From Malus domestica (taxonomy: Eukaryota; Streptophyta; Magnoliopsida; Rosales; Rosaceae), in NCBI RefSeq assembly GCF_042453785.1, contig NC_091661.1:27519501-27583500 (forward strand): a DNA stretch of 64,000 nt, written 5' to 3'. Numbering within the stretch: the stretch's first letter is position 1; the number at the start of each line of letters is the position of its first letter. The notes below the pieces were generated by a model. It saw only the letters and a list, made by a program, of their open reading frames with translations. It made no database searches and had not been told where the DNA came from. The position numbers and the translations under genes are program-made. Below are positions 24,605 through 36,771 of the stretch, piece by piece.

Positions 24605-25520
24605 GGATACTTTGGATGCGGTCCCTAGCTATGAATATTCTTTGATTGAAATCTTGTTGGTTTTCAATTTTTGATCGAAATCCCTGAAATTAATGTGATA
24701 ATTTATTTCTATGTACGTTACTATATTTTTTAAATTAAAAATTAAAAATTATAGTTGTTTATATAAATGAGATTTTAAATAAAAAACCATAATTTGTGGG
24801 ATTAAAAATATTAAAATACAAATATACTATTGTGTGTGTGTGTGTAAACAAGGGCATATTCATCAAAATTAACCAAAAAATTATTGTATTAAAACATGGG
24901 TACATTCTTCAAAATCACAACAAAAAAAAAAAGATATTAGGCTTAATAACATTAGTAAATTTCTTCGATTAAACTTGACATTAATACATTTTAAAATCAA
25001 AGAAAAAAGAATATATCCATATAAGTTTAAAAATGGATTAGAAAAAAATTGAATAGATTTTATGTAATAAAAAAAGGGTACATTTTACATATAACAAATT
25101 GGTACATATAATTAGCATGGGTACATTTGGCAAAATAAAAAATGGGTACAAATAAATTTAAAAAAAATATGGGTACAAATACAAATAAAACTTTAAAAAA
25201 TATGGGCACAAAAAGAAATTAATATATGGGTACAAATTAAAACTGAAAAGAAAATTAGTACAAATTAAAACAAGGTTGCAAATTACAAATGGATACAAAC
25301 TAAAACTAAAAATATATGATAACAAATTTAGTCATAAATATTAATATACTAATTGTAACATTTTAAACATTAAATGAATATATTTAGAAATAAAAAAATA
25401 TTTTATTATTGAAATAATTAATGATGTTATTAATACTCATGAATTTTGATCAAAAATGGAAAAAGAATAGGATTTTAATCAAAGGAGTAGCAAAATGAAG
25501 GATGAGAATCTAATTTCTCC
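24605..25520. mobile_element. AT-rich TIR element, second copy
   Basis: The left end (GGATGCGGTCCCTAGC, then TTGTTGGTTTTCAATTTTTG) matches that of the element at 1827-2553, and the interior shares long words such as AAACATGGGTACATTCTTCA. The right end (about 25440-25515) carries the degenerate inverted counterpart. Flanking sequence resembles 23740-23900 split in two, which supports insertion into a pre-existing repeat. No coding capacity. Confidence 0.55.
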
Positions 25521-25647
25521 TTTAAAAATAAAATTTCCCACCATTTACATAAAAACATGTGGTGTACTACCCGTGTTCCTATCACAACTAAAAATTTCTC
25601 TCTACCATCCGTGTTCCCATCATAACTAAAAATTTCTCTGTCTCTCT

Positions 25648-25649
<2 letters not shown>

Positions 25650-25690
<41 letters not shown>
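25650..25690 (+). repeat. GA microsatellite preceded by CT run
   Basis: TCTCTCTCTG passes directly into about 20 GA units, making a short hairpin-capable junction. Confidence 0.9.
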
Positions 25691-25692
<2 letters not shown>

Positions 25693-26194
25693 GTCTTCTC
25701 TTCTGTTTCTTTCGGTTTGATAACAGGAGACTTAGAGGGGTCTGCTCACAAGTTGATGAGATGCGTGTGGGGGAGGATCCTCTTTAATTAATTAGTTAGG
25801 TTTCTTTTCGATACAGCTTTATTCATACATAGCTTGTATCTGGACAAGAGCGACAGTGAGAGATCGACATTATGTGTTAGTTGCAGGGGAGGGACCCCTG
25901 CAGTTATCACAAGTTGCAAAACTTCTTCAACCTAATTGCAAGCCAGTAGCAAGTTGGATAACCCTCGGCTGGAAACAAAACTGTGGGCTGCTCTCTAATT
26001 TAATGTATTTTCTGACAATTTGATATCTTAAATTACTTTAATCTTTGAAGAACTCTGGTGCAGTGACTCTAGCAGTATACTACCATGGTTCACTTATGCA
26101 AACATTGATGTCTTAAACTATTATAATTTATCGAAAGTAACATTTGTACTTAAGTGTAAAGGGCTCACTTATGCTCTTACATTTCATTTATGTC

Positions 26195-26328
26195 AGACGC
26201 CACGCTAACGAAGCTGCCCATCTCTTAAGCTCAGCTTTGTCTCTTCTCCTCCAGCTCTTGCTTGTGATTCGAAGATCCTCCAGATTGTCTAGTGGATATT
26301 TTATTTGATGATTGTAATCAAATGTAGC
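26195..26328 (+). pseudogene. Remnant of a plant RNase H-like (LINE-type) C-terminus
   Basis: One frame reads VRRHANEAAHLLSSALSL, the usual end of the RNase H-like domain of plant LINE polyproteins or stand-alone RVT_3 proteins. The typical tail FEDPPDCLVDILFDDCNQM with a stop follows in another frame after an in-frame stop codon, so the copy is decayed. The expected 3' UTR-like words (TTATTATGAGTGTAACTCTTCC, with TTTATCAATAAAATGG) appear only at about 26680-26715, beyond an inserted repeat. Confidence 0.5.
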
Positions 26329-26341
26329 TGTTAGGTTGTTT

Positions 26342-26660
26342 TGGCCTGACAATTTCTTACATAACCCATTAACTCGACATAAAAAGACATGAAAATAACA
26401 TGTTTAGTTGGGTCTTTATCAAGTAACCCCTTAACGTGTCGGGTCGTTATAGGGTCACCAATTAAGAACCCGATAACTGATGAGATATTATTTGCCAGAT
26501 CTAGACATGCATGTCAATTTCTTGCATAACCCGTTATTTCGACACAACACGACCCGTTAACGAATTAGGTCGTTATTAGGTCACCCGTTAAGATAACGAG
26601 TTTGACACGTCACGACCCATTAAGATAACGGGTATGACACAAACATGACAAACACGCCTC
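26342..26660. repeat. Dispersed repeat with ACCCGTTAA/GGTCGTTAT words
   Basis: An internally repetitive stretch: ATTTCTTRCATAACCCRTTA occurs near 26350 and 26518, and CACGACCC and GATAACGGGT words recur. It separates the LINE-like remnant from its probable 3' UTR and is therefore likely an insertion. Family unknown. Confidence 0.45.
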
Positions 26661-26940
26661 GTTTGCTAAGCCTTTCTTTATTATGAGTGTAACTCTTCCA
26701 TTTATCAATAAAATGGGGATTTGAACCAGAGTGCAAGGACCAGCACACTGCGTTAACTACTTAGTCTAAGTTCGTTGTAACTGAAAAGGATTGCATTCAT
26801 CATTGGCGTAATCATTGAGAAGAATGGATAAGACCATTGGATTAATAGAGCAGCCCCCTTTTATGGTGAAATGTGGGTGATTGGGTAGTGATTCCACCTA
26901 AGAAAATAAAAGAAAGAAAAAGAAAAAGAAATGATTTTTC

Positions 26941-26949
26941 CTATATAAA
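26941..26949 (+). promoter_or_regulatory. TATA box of the second ERF gene
   Basis: CTATATAAA lies about 120 bp before the ATG at 27069, in the usual position for a short plant 5' UTR. Confidence 0.55.
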
Positions 26950-27068
26950 TTTCCTCAATTTCTTCTCCACAAGTCATCAAATATTATTTCTTAAATTAAA
27001 AAATAAAAATAGTATCCATATCCTTCCTGTGCATGGTAATTAGCTTCCCCTTCTGCCCTCACTTCAAA

Positions 27069-27770
27069 ATGTCTACACATGAACAAGATGATTCAACTCT
27101 TAAGCTCATCCGCCAACACCTCTTAGAAGACTTCACCTTCACAGATTCCTTCATTTCTCATCTCAATTTCGAGATTACCCCTGATGATATCTCATATTTC
27201 GAGTTCCAACCAGTCAAACCCGAGTACTCATCCCTCTCTGAATCAGGGTCCAGCTCCCCCATTTCAACCCCAAATTACCACAGCCCCCAACTCTCAAATT
27301 CCGAAACGAAACCCGAAAGCGTAAACTTACCATCCATGGAAGTAGAGCCCCTGAATTTGAGCTCACAATGCTCACCAAAGAGAAAATATAGTACTTGTCA
27401 AACTTCCAGTTCAAAAGATGAATTACAACAAGTTTCAGGCTCTGGTGATGTGTTAAGGCATTACAGGGGAGTCCGGCGGAGGCCGTGGGGCAAGTACGCG
27501 GCGGAGATACGTGATCCGGCCCGGAAAGGAACCCGGGTTTGGCTAGGGACATTTGACACTGATGTTGACGCTGCCAAGGCCTATGATTGTGCAGCATTTA
27601 AGCTGAGGGGCAGGAAAGCAATACTGAATTTTCCGTTGGAGGCCGGACTGTCCGAACCGCCAGTGAACACGGTGCGGAAGAGGAGGAGATCGGTAAAGCA
27701 GGAGGAGGTAACAGAGACTGAAGAATTGGAGCTTCAAAGTTGGGTGGTTTGGGAAGGAGAAGGTGCTTGA
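27069..27770 (+). CDS. AP2/ERF transcription factor, group IX (probably ERF107/DEWAX type)
   Basis: Intronless, 233 aa. Start at ATG 27069 ([18 protein letters not shown]) rather than the in-frame ATG at 27033, because the group IX N-terminal motif [10 protein letters not shown] then sits near the N-terminus as in relatives. The AP2 domain spans residues 131-193 ([41 protein letters not shown]), followed by a KRRRS basic patch. The tail is short and acidic ([11 protein letters not shown]-like, ending WVVWEGEGA) and lacks the SP-rich end of the ERF gene at 12.7 kb. The N-terminal pattern EDF...FISHLNF recalls Arabidopsis ERF107/DEWAX, a repressor of cuticular wax genes, and the PFK4-like gene next door supports this, since I recall PFK4 beside DEWAX and ERF104 in Arabidopsis. 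Tandem relative of the first ERF; function inferred. Confidence 0.9.
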   Translation: MSTHEQDDSTLKLIRQHLLEDFTFTDSFISHLNFEITPDDISYFEFQPVKPEYSSLSESGSSSPISTPNYHSPQLSNSETKPESVNLPSMEVEPLNLSSQCSPKRKYSTCQTSSSKDELQQVSGSGDVLRHYRGVRRRPWGKYAAEIRDPARKGTRVWLGTFDTDVDAAKAYDCAAFKLRGRKAILNFPLEAGLSEPPVNTVRKRRRSVKQEEVTETEELELQSWVVWEGEGA

Positions 27771-30257
27771 AGGAGCTCAGTGTTAATCTCAGGATCCTCC
27801 TCTGCTGATGTGTTAGAATATGATTGGATGGTGGATTTACTGATTTACTATATACATGGTTTATGTATTACTACAACAACAACCAAGCCTTAATTATCCA
27901 CTAAGTGAAGTTGGTTGTATAAATATTAGAACGTTACTACGCTTGATTTTGCGCCAAATCTTCCGTTAGATTTATGTATTACTACAATATGAAGTACTGG
28001 AAGGATCAAATGTATGTAAAAATGTGGAATAATGAAAGATTGTTCGTAAGATGAAAAATGAAAGTGAAAACAGAGACTAATTATAATTAATGAAATGTGT
28101 AATTATTTTACAATCTTTACTTGTTACATTCGTAATCAAAACTGTTCTAAATTGTAAAGATGTGTTTCATCTTTCATAATCAACAACAATGTTCATCACC
28201 TCGTTCAATAAAATAAAGACTAAATGTCACTAGATCAAATGATCATGTACAATGCAATGTGTAATTATTATACACTCCTAATTTGTTGCGTTTGTTATTA
28301 AAATTGTTTAAAATGGAAAGGTGTGAGGGCATTGGTCGAAACCCTAACATTTTCAAAATGCCGACGTCATGATGTTGATCTAGCTTCTAAGAGCACGACA
28401 TCTGTGAAGCTCTCAATACACGCATTGAACTCTTTGCTCGATGTCCTACATACATATTTGACATGGTTCAAAAAGTTAAAATCTTGTAACTCAGTTGATT
28501 AAAAGCTTACTCAATCACCCGAGATCTTGTGATTGACTTTCTCCCTTCAGATATCGCCTTGACATTTACTTTGGAATTGTTGACTTTTCTTAAACCCTTA
28601 TGTAGACTTCACGTAAGACCGACTGTAGGTGCAGTTGGGGTGGACTTGCACTGTGGGTATAGAATCATATTACCAAGGCATGTCCCCAATTTTCCTACTT
28701 TCATACCTCACCACCTTCTTGATCAGAATGTTCAGGTAGAATGCAAATGTCATAGTATGTTGACAAATGAGACCAAAAGATGATAACAAAAGTCAATAGG
28801 CATATTTCAGAGACAATCTCGTGTCTAGGGATATCTCTAGGTAGGGAACACTTCGTCGACGAACAAGTGTTTGGTGCGGCACACAGCCCATACGGCACAC
28901 CTCACACCGGATGGGACTGCGAGTAGAACTGAATGATACAATATACAAAAGACTTCGAGTTTAGAATGTGACCGCACATACATGTGATCCGACTAATTGG
29001 ACCTAATTGTGATCCTTGGAATTGTCACCATGTTCCGTAGACGACTCCTAATTTGCACGAGTACGCAACTCGCAGATAAACGACAGCCAATTTATGCAAC
29101 TTGGAAGTTTGGGGTCCATGATGGAACTTTGCAAGTTGAAACTTTAAGATAAGCAGGACAAGAGACATTGTTTGCCTACTTTGTTGTTGCCGTCACCTTA
29201 TCGGGATGGTTTGAAACGGATTAGTATGAAAAAATGATGCTAAACAATAAATCCTACACCACGAAAGAAAGAAATATTTTCTCTCCATTCGAGCGATAAT
29301 CTAATCTAATCTAAACTGCGGGGAGAAAGATTTGAACTTGAAAACGAACTTGAAAACTTGGATGAAGATGCACAGCCCTAGCCAGGTTAGCTACGCTCGG
29401 GCCTGCAAAAAGGAAAGAAATGTTCTTAGAATAACTCGAAAGGAGGCTAAGTTCCTTTGTGTATTCTGAGCATTTTCACTACTTAGAGGTAAGGGAAGTA
29501 GAACAAATTTACAGCAAAAGCTCCCCTTCCATAGAGAAACTTCCAAAGACCACAGAAAAAATTAGTATGGTTGTTCATTCTAATCCTTCATTTTACTCTA
29601 AAGTCCCTCCTAGAAGAAGCTAAAATTTAGTGTTGGTCGAATCCCTGTAACCAGTCTCCCTCTCTCTATTCCTATCCGAGCCGACCATAGCCTTATCCCT
29701 TAACCCGTCAAGGACCCGACTGCAAGCGTGTGTTGGCGAGTCAACTGAATGTTGAGAAATAATCCCACACTAAACACTTCTAAGCGCCATTATTCTATAT
29801 CATGTCCTCGCACAAAGCGAAAAACTTGGATAGCATACTTCATGCTGCAAGGAAATTTGGGCAGTGAAAATATTAAAAAGTGAAGTGATGATGCTTAAGA
29901 TAGCAGAAGTATCTATTAACAGAATAACTGGATTGACGATATTGTTTTACAAACATTTGCAGCATATTCAAAAGCCTAAGGGTCCTAAGATATTTCTTTC
30001 GAATTTTTGTACTTACTGAGTTTTTATTCTAACTATTCTCCCAGCTCCTCTTTTCCTCACTTCTCTCTTCTCTTTTCTCGTCCTCCATGTCCTCTGTTTC
30101 TGTCTGGTTTACCTTTTCTTGAAAATAAAAGCGTGAACAAGCAAGCCCGTAGACAATGTAAAACCTCTTCATAACGGTAAGACCTGTTCGCATACTTCCA
30201 AGAAACAACGTTGCGTTGTGCTGTCCACTTGAATGAACGGAGCTCCGCTCCATAAAT
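27771..30257. other. Intergenic between ERF and PFK genes
   Basis: 27771-28060 is probably the 3' UTR of the second ERF gene. The rest contains no domain-bearing frame. 30029-30257 is likely PFK 3' UTR (minus strand). No classifiable repeat was recognised, only scattered repeat-like words. Confidence 0.45.
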
Positions 30258-33200
30258 TTATAAAGTAGCTCTCATGTTGTTGTTTATCACATCAACATCC
30301 TCTTTAGCTTGTCCTTGCCCCTCACTGTATTCCAAGAAACTAGGCTGGTTCGTTGATGCAAGAAGTCTAGCCCACATCCGATCTGTCAACTTTACTGTGT
30401 TTTGCGTCTCTGTCACACGCTGCAATACCACATATCCCGTTCATAACTATACACTTCCCATCTTTTAGTGAATCATAACCATATACCTCCAACTTAATCA
30501 ACATATTCGACCCACAACAGTACACTAGCATATAGATTATGAACTATTAGCCTCTGGATTCATAACATTGTTTCAGTTCAGGCCTCAAATTCAGTTCCAT
30601 AGAACATGGGCAGTAGTTGTGGTCCATGAGTTTTATTCTATGCTCTCTATTCTAATTTCGTTTAACATATAAGTTATGCCGTTGAACATTTTATAGTTTG
30701 GCTTTGGCCTCAGTCAAAATAATTGTAGTTTCTTAAGAGTGCCGTTTATGAACTTCTCCCGTTTGTATAAAAGGAAATGTTTTTGCGAAAGTTTTGTAGT
30801 TACTTTCATGCATGCTACTGCAAATTCAACCTTGCATCATCTAGTTATCTAAAGATTCTATCCGCTCTTAGAATTTTCACACAAAAATCAAATAAAATGC
30901 AGTTCAAAAACCAACAACTCGAGCCAAAACTACCCAATAAGAACAAATGGAGCAGGGAAAGTACTTACGGCAATTGGAATATAAGCATGTCTACTGTTTA
31001 CAGGCCCGACTGTGAAACCACTGAATCCTGCCATGGCTCCATGAACAGCACTCTGAGCAAGAAGAGTACAGTATATATTGTCCGACGCATTACTTGGGAT
31101 AGCTCGAATCATATAGGTGGGATCTGTAGATAAGAAGATAAACATATATTATACTGAGATGTATTGCCCAGAAACTTTCTAGTTTCTACAATAATGGTTT
31201 GCGAATGATAAGATCTTGACTTCTTAGCAAATCTACTTAGACTATAATTAATGTAAACAAAAAAGGAAATCGTAATAAGAATGAAATAAAAGGAAAAAGG
31301 AGTGCACAAACATTTCTTAGGATCCCAAACATTTCATTTCTTTCAAATGTTATCTACAAAGGTTACAGAAGGGGAAGAAAGGCCCTTTCTGAGTTTTGGC
31401 AAGAATCAACGGATTGACTATTAAGGGCTATTTAGTAGAGACAAAACTCTATATATGATCAGAAACAAAATTATATTTTCTCTAGCTCAAAATTTACCTA
31501 TATATTTCATATTTATCGCCGTCTTCTGAACTTTTGTAAAATGATCCTGTGTCATGAAGTATATAAGCATATAACTGAATCAGTATTATTGGATGATACA
31601 AGAAGTCTATAGCAGAAAAAACTACCCATGATGTAGATTAAGTAAAAAAAAGTGTCTCAAAACTACTCAAAATACTATTGACAATTTGTACTACACCTTA
31701 ATCTTTTGGGTTAACCATAGACCAACATCGAGGAGTAGCTTATTTCCTGATGCATCTTTCACATCAACTGCATTCATCTCCCCTGAAATATATTCCTGCC
31801 CTGCTCCTTCTGCTAACACAATAACCACATGTCCATTTTCTTTAAGCCGCTCTTCGACAAATTCAAAAAGCCCACCCCGGCCTTCCAAATAGAAAGGAGA
31901 TTCTGGAATCAAGCAGCAATCCTGTTACATCCAAAAGCGTATTGAGAGTTTTTATAAAAGAAGTTACTACTTGCTGAATATTTCATTCGAGCAATAACAC
32001 TTAAACTATGAGCGTGTTCTTAACAGTCGCAGCATATTTCATTTTACGGAGAACGGATGTTCAATATCATTGAAAATGGTGCTAGTCCAAATTAAAGCAA
32101 ATTCCTTTGCAGATATAATTGTATAGTCTCTAGGACAATGTTCACACCCTTGTCCGACATATAGAACATGTGCTAAATGAACGCTCCCTCAGATTCACTA
32201 TTTTGAATCACTGATGTATACTGGAATGCACATACAAAGGTATGATTTCCATAAGTAATTTTTTGTCTAATCCTTATAATAGATGTCCTTGTTATAAATT
32301 TCATATACTTGAATTGCTGGACTATATTGGGGTGCGCATACACAGTTATGATTTCTGAAACAAATTTTTTTGAAATGCTTTAATATAAGTCCTTTTGGAT
32401 CTCATTACATGTTATGATATGTGCAACTTTGCAAGAATCCTAAGTTTTTTTCCATAATCATTGAGATCATAAGTAGGTTATGTTCTAGGGAGAGGGGTTA
32501 AAATTCTTACCACATCTCGACTTGCCAAAGTTGCATTTAGAGCAATGAAACCTACAGAAGAAAAGTGTATCAAGTACAGGCAAAAATATGTGAAACCAAA
32601 TACTAGAGACGTTCATTCGTCATCTGACATAAGTTGATAAGGAAAAGGTAAAAAACGAAAGTATGTCATTTGTTCTATCATTTAAGACACATACCACTGT
32701 ATCTGCCCATCAGTTTGACAATTCCAACTCCATTGTCCACACTTTCAGCCTCCACATGTGCGGCGTTAATAGCTCTCTGTGCTTCTTCAACAGCAGTATC
32801 GAAACCAAAAGATTTGTCTATCACCTAAAGCCAAATTTCAAAAATCACTGGTAGATTAATGATCCACTTGATAAAAGCACAACATCCTAAACCGAAAGAA
32901 GAAAGATTTTCGAAGTACAAAACCAAATTGCATATAAATGAGAAAAGGGAAAACAAGCTTTCTTTTATGCCCTTTCCATTTAAGATTTTGGTGGAACTTT
33001 CTGAATGTTGACTCTAGAATTCAACAGCATGTCATCCAGATTAAATATAGTTCTTCATCATATGTGGACAAAACATATGTTGCTCATGAAAATTTAGAGT
33101 ACTCGTATTGAGCTTGTGAACTTTCCAAATTCAAAACTGGCATCAAAATTTTATTGCATATTGCAGAAGATAACAGGATAATGATACCAATAAATGCAAA

Positions 33201-34816
33201 TCATTCGTGAACGATAGAACTTACAGCAATATCATTATCAATTGTCTTAGGGATCCCAGCAACTGCCACTTGAAGACCACGTTTCTCAACTTCCTTGACA
33301 AAATATGCTAATGTCAGATCATGATGCGACAAGGAAATGGATTAATCTTAGAGAGAATATGTTCACCTTGTATATAAGATCTGCTCCTCTTTGAGTGCCA
33401 TCGCCTCCAATTATGTATACCTAGAAGTCATATTACCAACTTCCACTCATCAACTTCAACATTTTTCATTGGGGTTAACACAACCCAACACAAACATGCA
33501 GGAAATGCAAGCATACATAATCTATTCACCTGATTTATTCCTCGGTCCTGTATGTTATCAACTATCTTGTTTGTATCATGACCTCCTCGTGAAGTTCGAA
33601 GAAAGGTGCCACCGCGCTTATGGATATCATTGACAACTTTTGGTGTCAACCTCAACGTATTTTTAGAGTAAAATCCCCTATATCCTCCCTGAAAGTTTTC
33701 AACATCAGCAAGTTTACAATTCCCTAATCGATAATATTCTTAAAAGTTCCAAAATCATTAAATAGAACTTTTTGCAGCCATTCACTACAAGTGTTGCACA
33801 GTTAGAAACATTATGAACTGAACTAACCTCAATTCCAAGTATATCTTCAACACCATACATGTAGTTCAAGCCGCATACTATTTCCCGAATCACAGTATTG
33901 ATCCCCGGGCATAAACCCCCACACGTGACAATGCAAGCACGAACTTCATCCGACTTGAAATAAACCTAATATTAGAAGCTTCACGTCACATTTTCCGATA
34001 GAAAGAAAAATCATGGTACTACAGTTTCATTTTCCCTAAGCATATGGCGGTTTAGATGAAAAAAAATGCACCTTTTCCCGGGGTCCTGCACGTCGGAAAT
34101 GCACCCCTCTAGGACCCTCCTTTTGAACAACAACCTAGAGCCATTGCACAATGCAGTTATTCCAAAAGCAACAAAAAACGAAGACAAAAACAACAGAACC
34201 GAAAACTTGGCAGTTAGATTTTACAAAAAATACACTCACTTTCTGCGCAACCACATCGTGAGGGCTCACAAAAGTTTGCCTACCAACATAAACAGATTAT
34301 CTGAATAAATATAATTACCGAAAATTTAAATTTTCAACATGAAATTGGTAGAATTTGCAATATTGACGTAAGCAAAACTTACTTGACAACTGCATAAGCT
34401 TGGCTCTGTTTCAATGGATTTGGATATGACTGCAAAAAGAGGAAAAAAACAAATATTCAAAACAAAATCAAACACAAATTGCTTAATTTTTTAAACGGTG
34501 ATTAATTACTAATTAGGAAAATTACCGGCAAATTAGGGAGAAAATTAGTCAAGTGAGGAACGTCTTCGAGGACGAAGCCGTCGTTAGCCGGCTGATGATT
34601 CGAGCTCTGAGATCGGATAGGCTGGTTTTGGCGCGAACGGAAGGGAAATCCGAGGAAGCTTCTGGATTTGAAGCTGGGATAGCGGAGGGTTTGAACCGAC
34701 GGAAGCGACGGGAGCGACGGAAAAGACTGGGATCTGGAGCCGAGTGAATGGGAAGCCGAATGCAACAGGGGCGAGGACTTGGTGGAGGAGATAGGAGATG
34801 AAATGGTGGATTCCAT
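30258..34816 (-). CDS. PFK4: ATP-dependent 6-phosphofructokinase, plastid type (PFK4-like)
   Basis: Makes fructose 1,6-bisphosphate from fructose 6-phosphate and ATP in plastid glycolysis. 540-aa model in 14 exons: 34816-34526, 34429-34383, 34279-34240, 34134-34072, 33965-33828, 33688-33530, 33420-33367, 33293-33225, 32824-32695, 32551-32511, 31921-31697, 31546-31498, 31123-30969, 30419-30258; all introns are GT-AG. Residues 1 to about 75 are Ser/Arg-rich like a transit peptide, then [14 protein letters not shown], the PFK4 marker. Motifs in order: [19 protein letters not shown] (ATP-site loop), [24 protein letters not shown] near residues 249-258, [11 protein letters not shown] (catalytic), [48 protein letters not shown], and the C-terminus [18 protein letters not shown]. 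Length and motifs match Arabidopsis PFK4 (530 aa) closely. Expected to be an active enzyme. Confidence 0.95.
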
Positions 34817-36771
34817 TGGAATTTCGCAGCCTCCGATGTCAAAGCTTTTGAAAATTTGCAGAGAGAGAGAGAGGGTGTCAACGGCGGAAGTTTGGGAGGA
34901 GCTGCGTTTTGGGTCAGCTGCGTTTGATTCCGTTAAGTTGGGGGCTAACCGAAACTAAGATGGTCGTTAATGGTGTTTAACTACAATACGACACCTGTTA
35001 GGTCAAAGTTAAGGCAAAGGTCACGTGGCTGATTTTGGACCCGTCCTGAATTACGAAGAAGCCCCTGGCGTTCACATTATTCACAAAACTTCCACCATAT
35101 TGGGCATCGATTGAAAAAATTTTAGGCGTGACATTATGACCGTCACACATGGTCTAAAATATATATAATATTTTGATATTTTTATTGAAATTTTCGTATT
35201 TTTGGACTATTGATATTTTTTTAGATTACCGATATTTCCGATATTATCGATATTTTAGACTTTGCTAAATCACTTATGTATCTTACCATGCAATGTATAA
35301 AGTGTAAACTATTGTACTAATTCATTATATATAAATGATTATGGTGTATTTAAACTTCTTTCATTAATTACTACATATTTTCTACACTTACAATGTTTGT
35401 TAGCTCGCTATATAATCAACTTAAATCTATCATGCAATACATTTCCTTCTAATTTTTTGTGATAAACTAATAGATAATTGACTAAATAAATATCATGCAA
35501 AGTTTCAATAAAAATTTCCAAGTTTTTCTTATAATTTCCGTGGTTTTTATTCAATTTTTATCGATATCGATAATATCCAGATATTTCTATTGAAATTCTG
35601 TGTTTTTGGACCACCGATATTTCCGATATCATCGATATGTAATACCTTGCCGTCACATTGTGTTGCTAGCCATGTTTTAAAATATGATTGGGCAAAAATA
35701 ATATATTATGTTATAAATAGGTAAAAGTTAGAGAGATAATTTTTATTAGTGACATGAGCGAAGCATGTGTAAAATATCATACAGTAACTATAACACAAGG
35801 GGATGACAAATAAAAGAGAGAGGGATAAATAATGATGTTATTGATCTTTCTTGTTCTTTTTGTATATCTTGATAAAAGTCGGAGTGCTCTATTTATAGAG
35901 CAACTCCAAACAAACGTATTATTACATTTAGAAATTTACAGCACACACCTTTTGAAAATACGATATCCTTCATTTCCAAAGTCCACATTACTGTGGGGGT
36001 ATTGAAAATCTGTGTGGGCATCCATTAATCTGCCAAATATTTTCAACATATTCATAAATGTATGATATATTTAGAAATAAATTCATGAATATTTATATCC
36101 ACCCATTAGCATTATGGGAAAACTGTTTTCATATTATTAATCAATAGATAGACGTGTGATATTTTAGCGGACTGAAGACACCATGCAATGTAAAAGATAA
36201 ACTGAAGATGCATATATGGATTGAGGTATGTTATTCACACATCTCAAACTACTTCTCACACATCCTTATTAATTTATATCCGTTGATCTTCTTTAATTCA
36301 TCCGATCAGACGGCCGAAAATTAAAAAGGTGTGTAAGAAGTAAAATGAGGTGTTTGAATATCACACCCCTATGGATTTAGCTTCAATTTCCCCCTCTATA
36401 ATTGGAAAGAAAAGGTAGTGAGGACATGGTAGGAGATAAACAAGTGGAAATGTTTGCATTTGTAATGAAGATCTGGTTCATATACATACATATCAACGCA
36501 TACCATAACGAGTAAACAAAATTTCTATCACATAGCTTGCTTGAATTGAGCACATTTCGTGCACAGCTTTCCGGTCTAATAACCGATTGCCTTCGGCCGC
36601 AAGCTGCAACGCACCAACAAAATACAGATACATTCTTCTTTCGCCCGGTAATTGAGATACAATTCAACTGTGCAGATAATCATGGATTTCTCTCCACTCG
36701 GCGTAGCATTACTGAAAGAACCGCAGTCAGGACCACTTCGCGATGACAATTCTTCTATCTGTCGTTAGGTT
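34817..36771. other. Intergenic, with GATATTTCCGATAT repeats
   Basis: 34817-34930 is PFK 5' UTR with a short GA run. 35140-35650 holds an AT-rich repeat: the word CGATATTTCCGATAT followed by ATCGATAT appears near 35228 and 35615, each after a TTTTTGGAC block. 36232-36372 is a MITE listed separately. 36380-36771 is probably esterase 3' UTR. Confidence 0.5.
36232..36372. mobile_element. Small MITE, ACTTCTCACACATC family, copy 1
   Basis: About 140 bp. The left part has CTACTTCTCACACATCC and the right part its inverted counterpart (GTGTGTAAGAAGTAAAATGAGG). The middle has CCGTTGATCTTCTTTAATTC and GGCCGAAAATTA. A clear second copy is at 50963-51103. Confidence 0.6.

Noticed and set aside
28529-28898. 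Overlapping plus and minus frames of 84 and 65 codons between the second ERF and PFK
   Set aside because: No homology signal, and they overlap each other on opposite strands.
29340-29410. Sequence resembling part of a tRNA-derived repeat (GGTTAGCTACGCTCGGGCC)
   Set aside because: No complete A and B boxes or cloverleaf could be drawn, so neither a tRNA nor a SINE is claimed.
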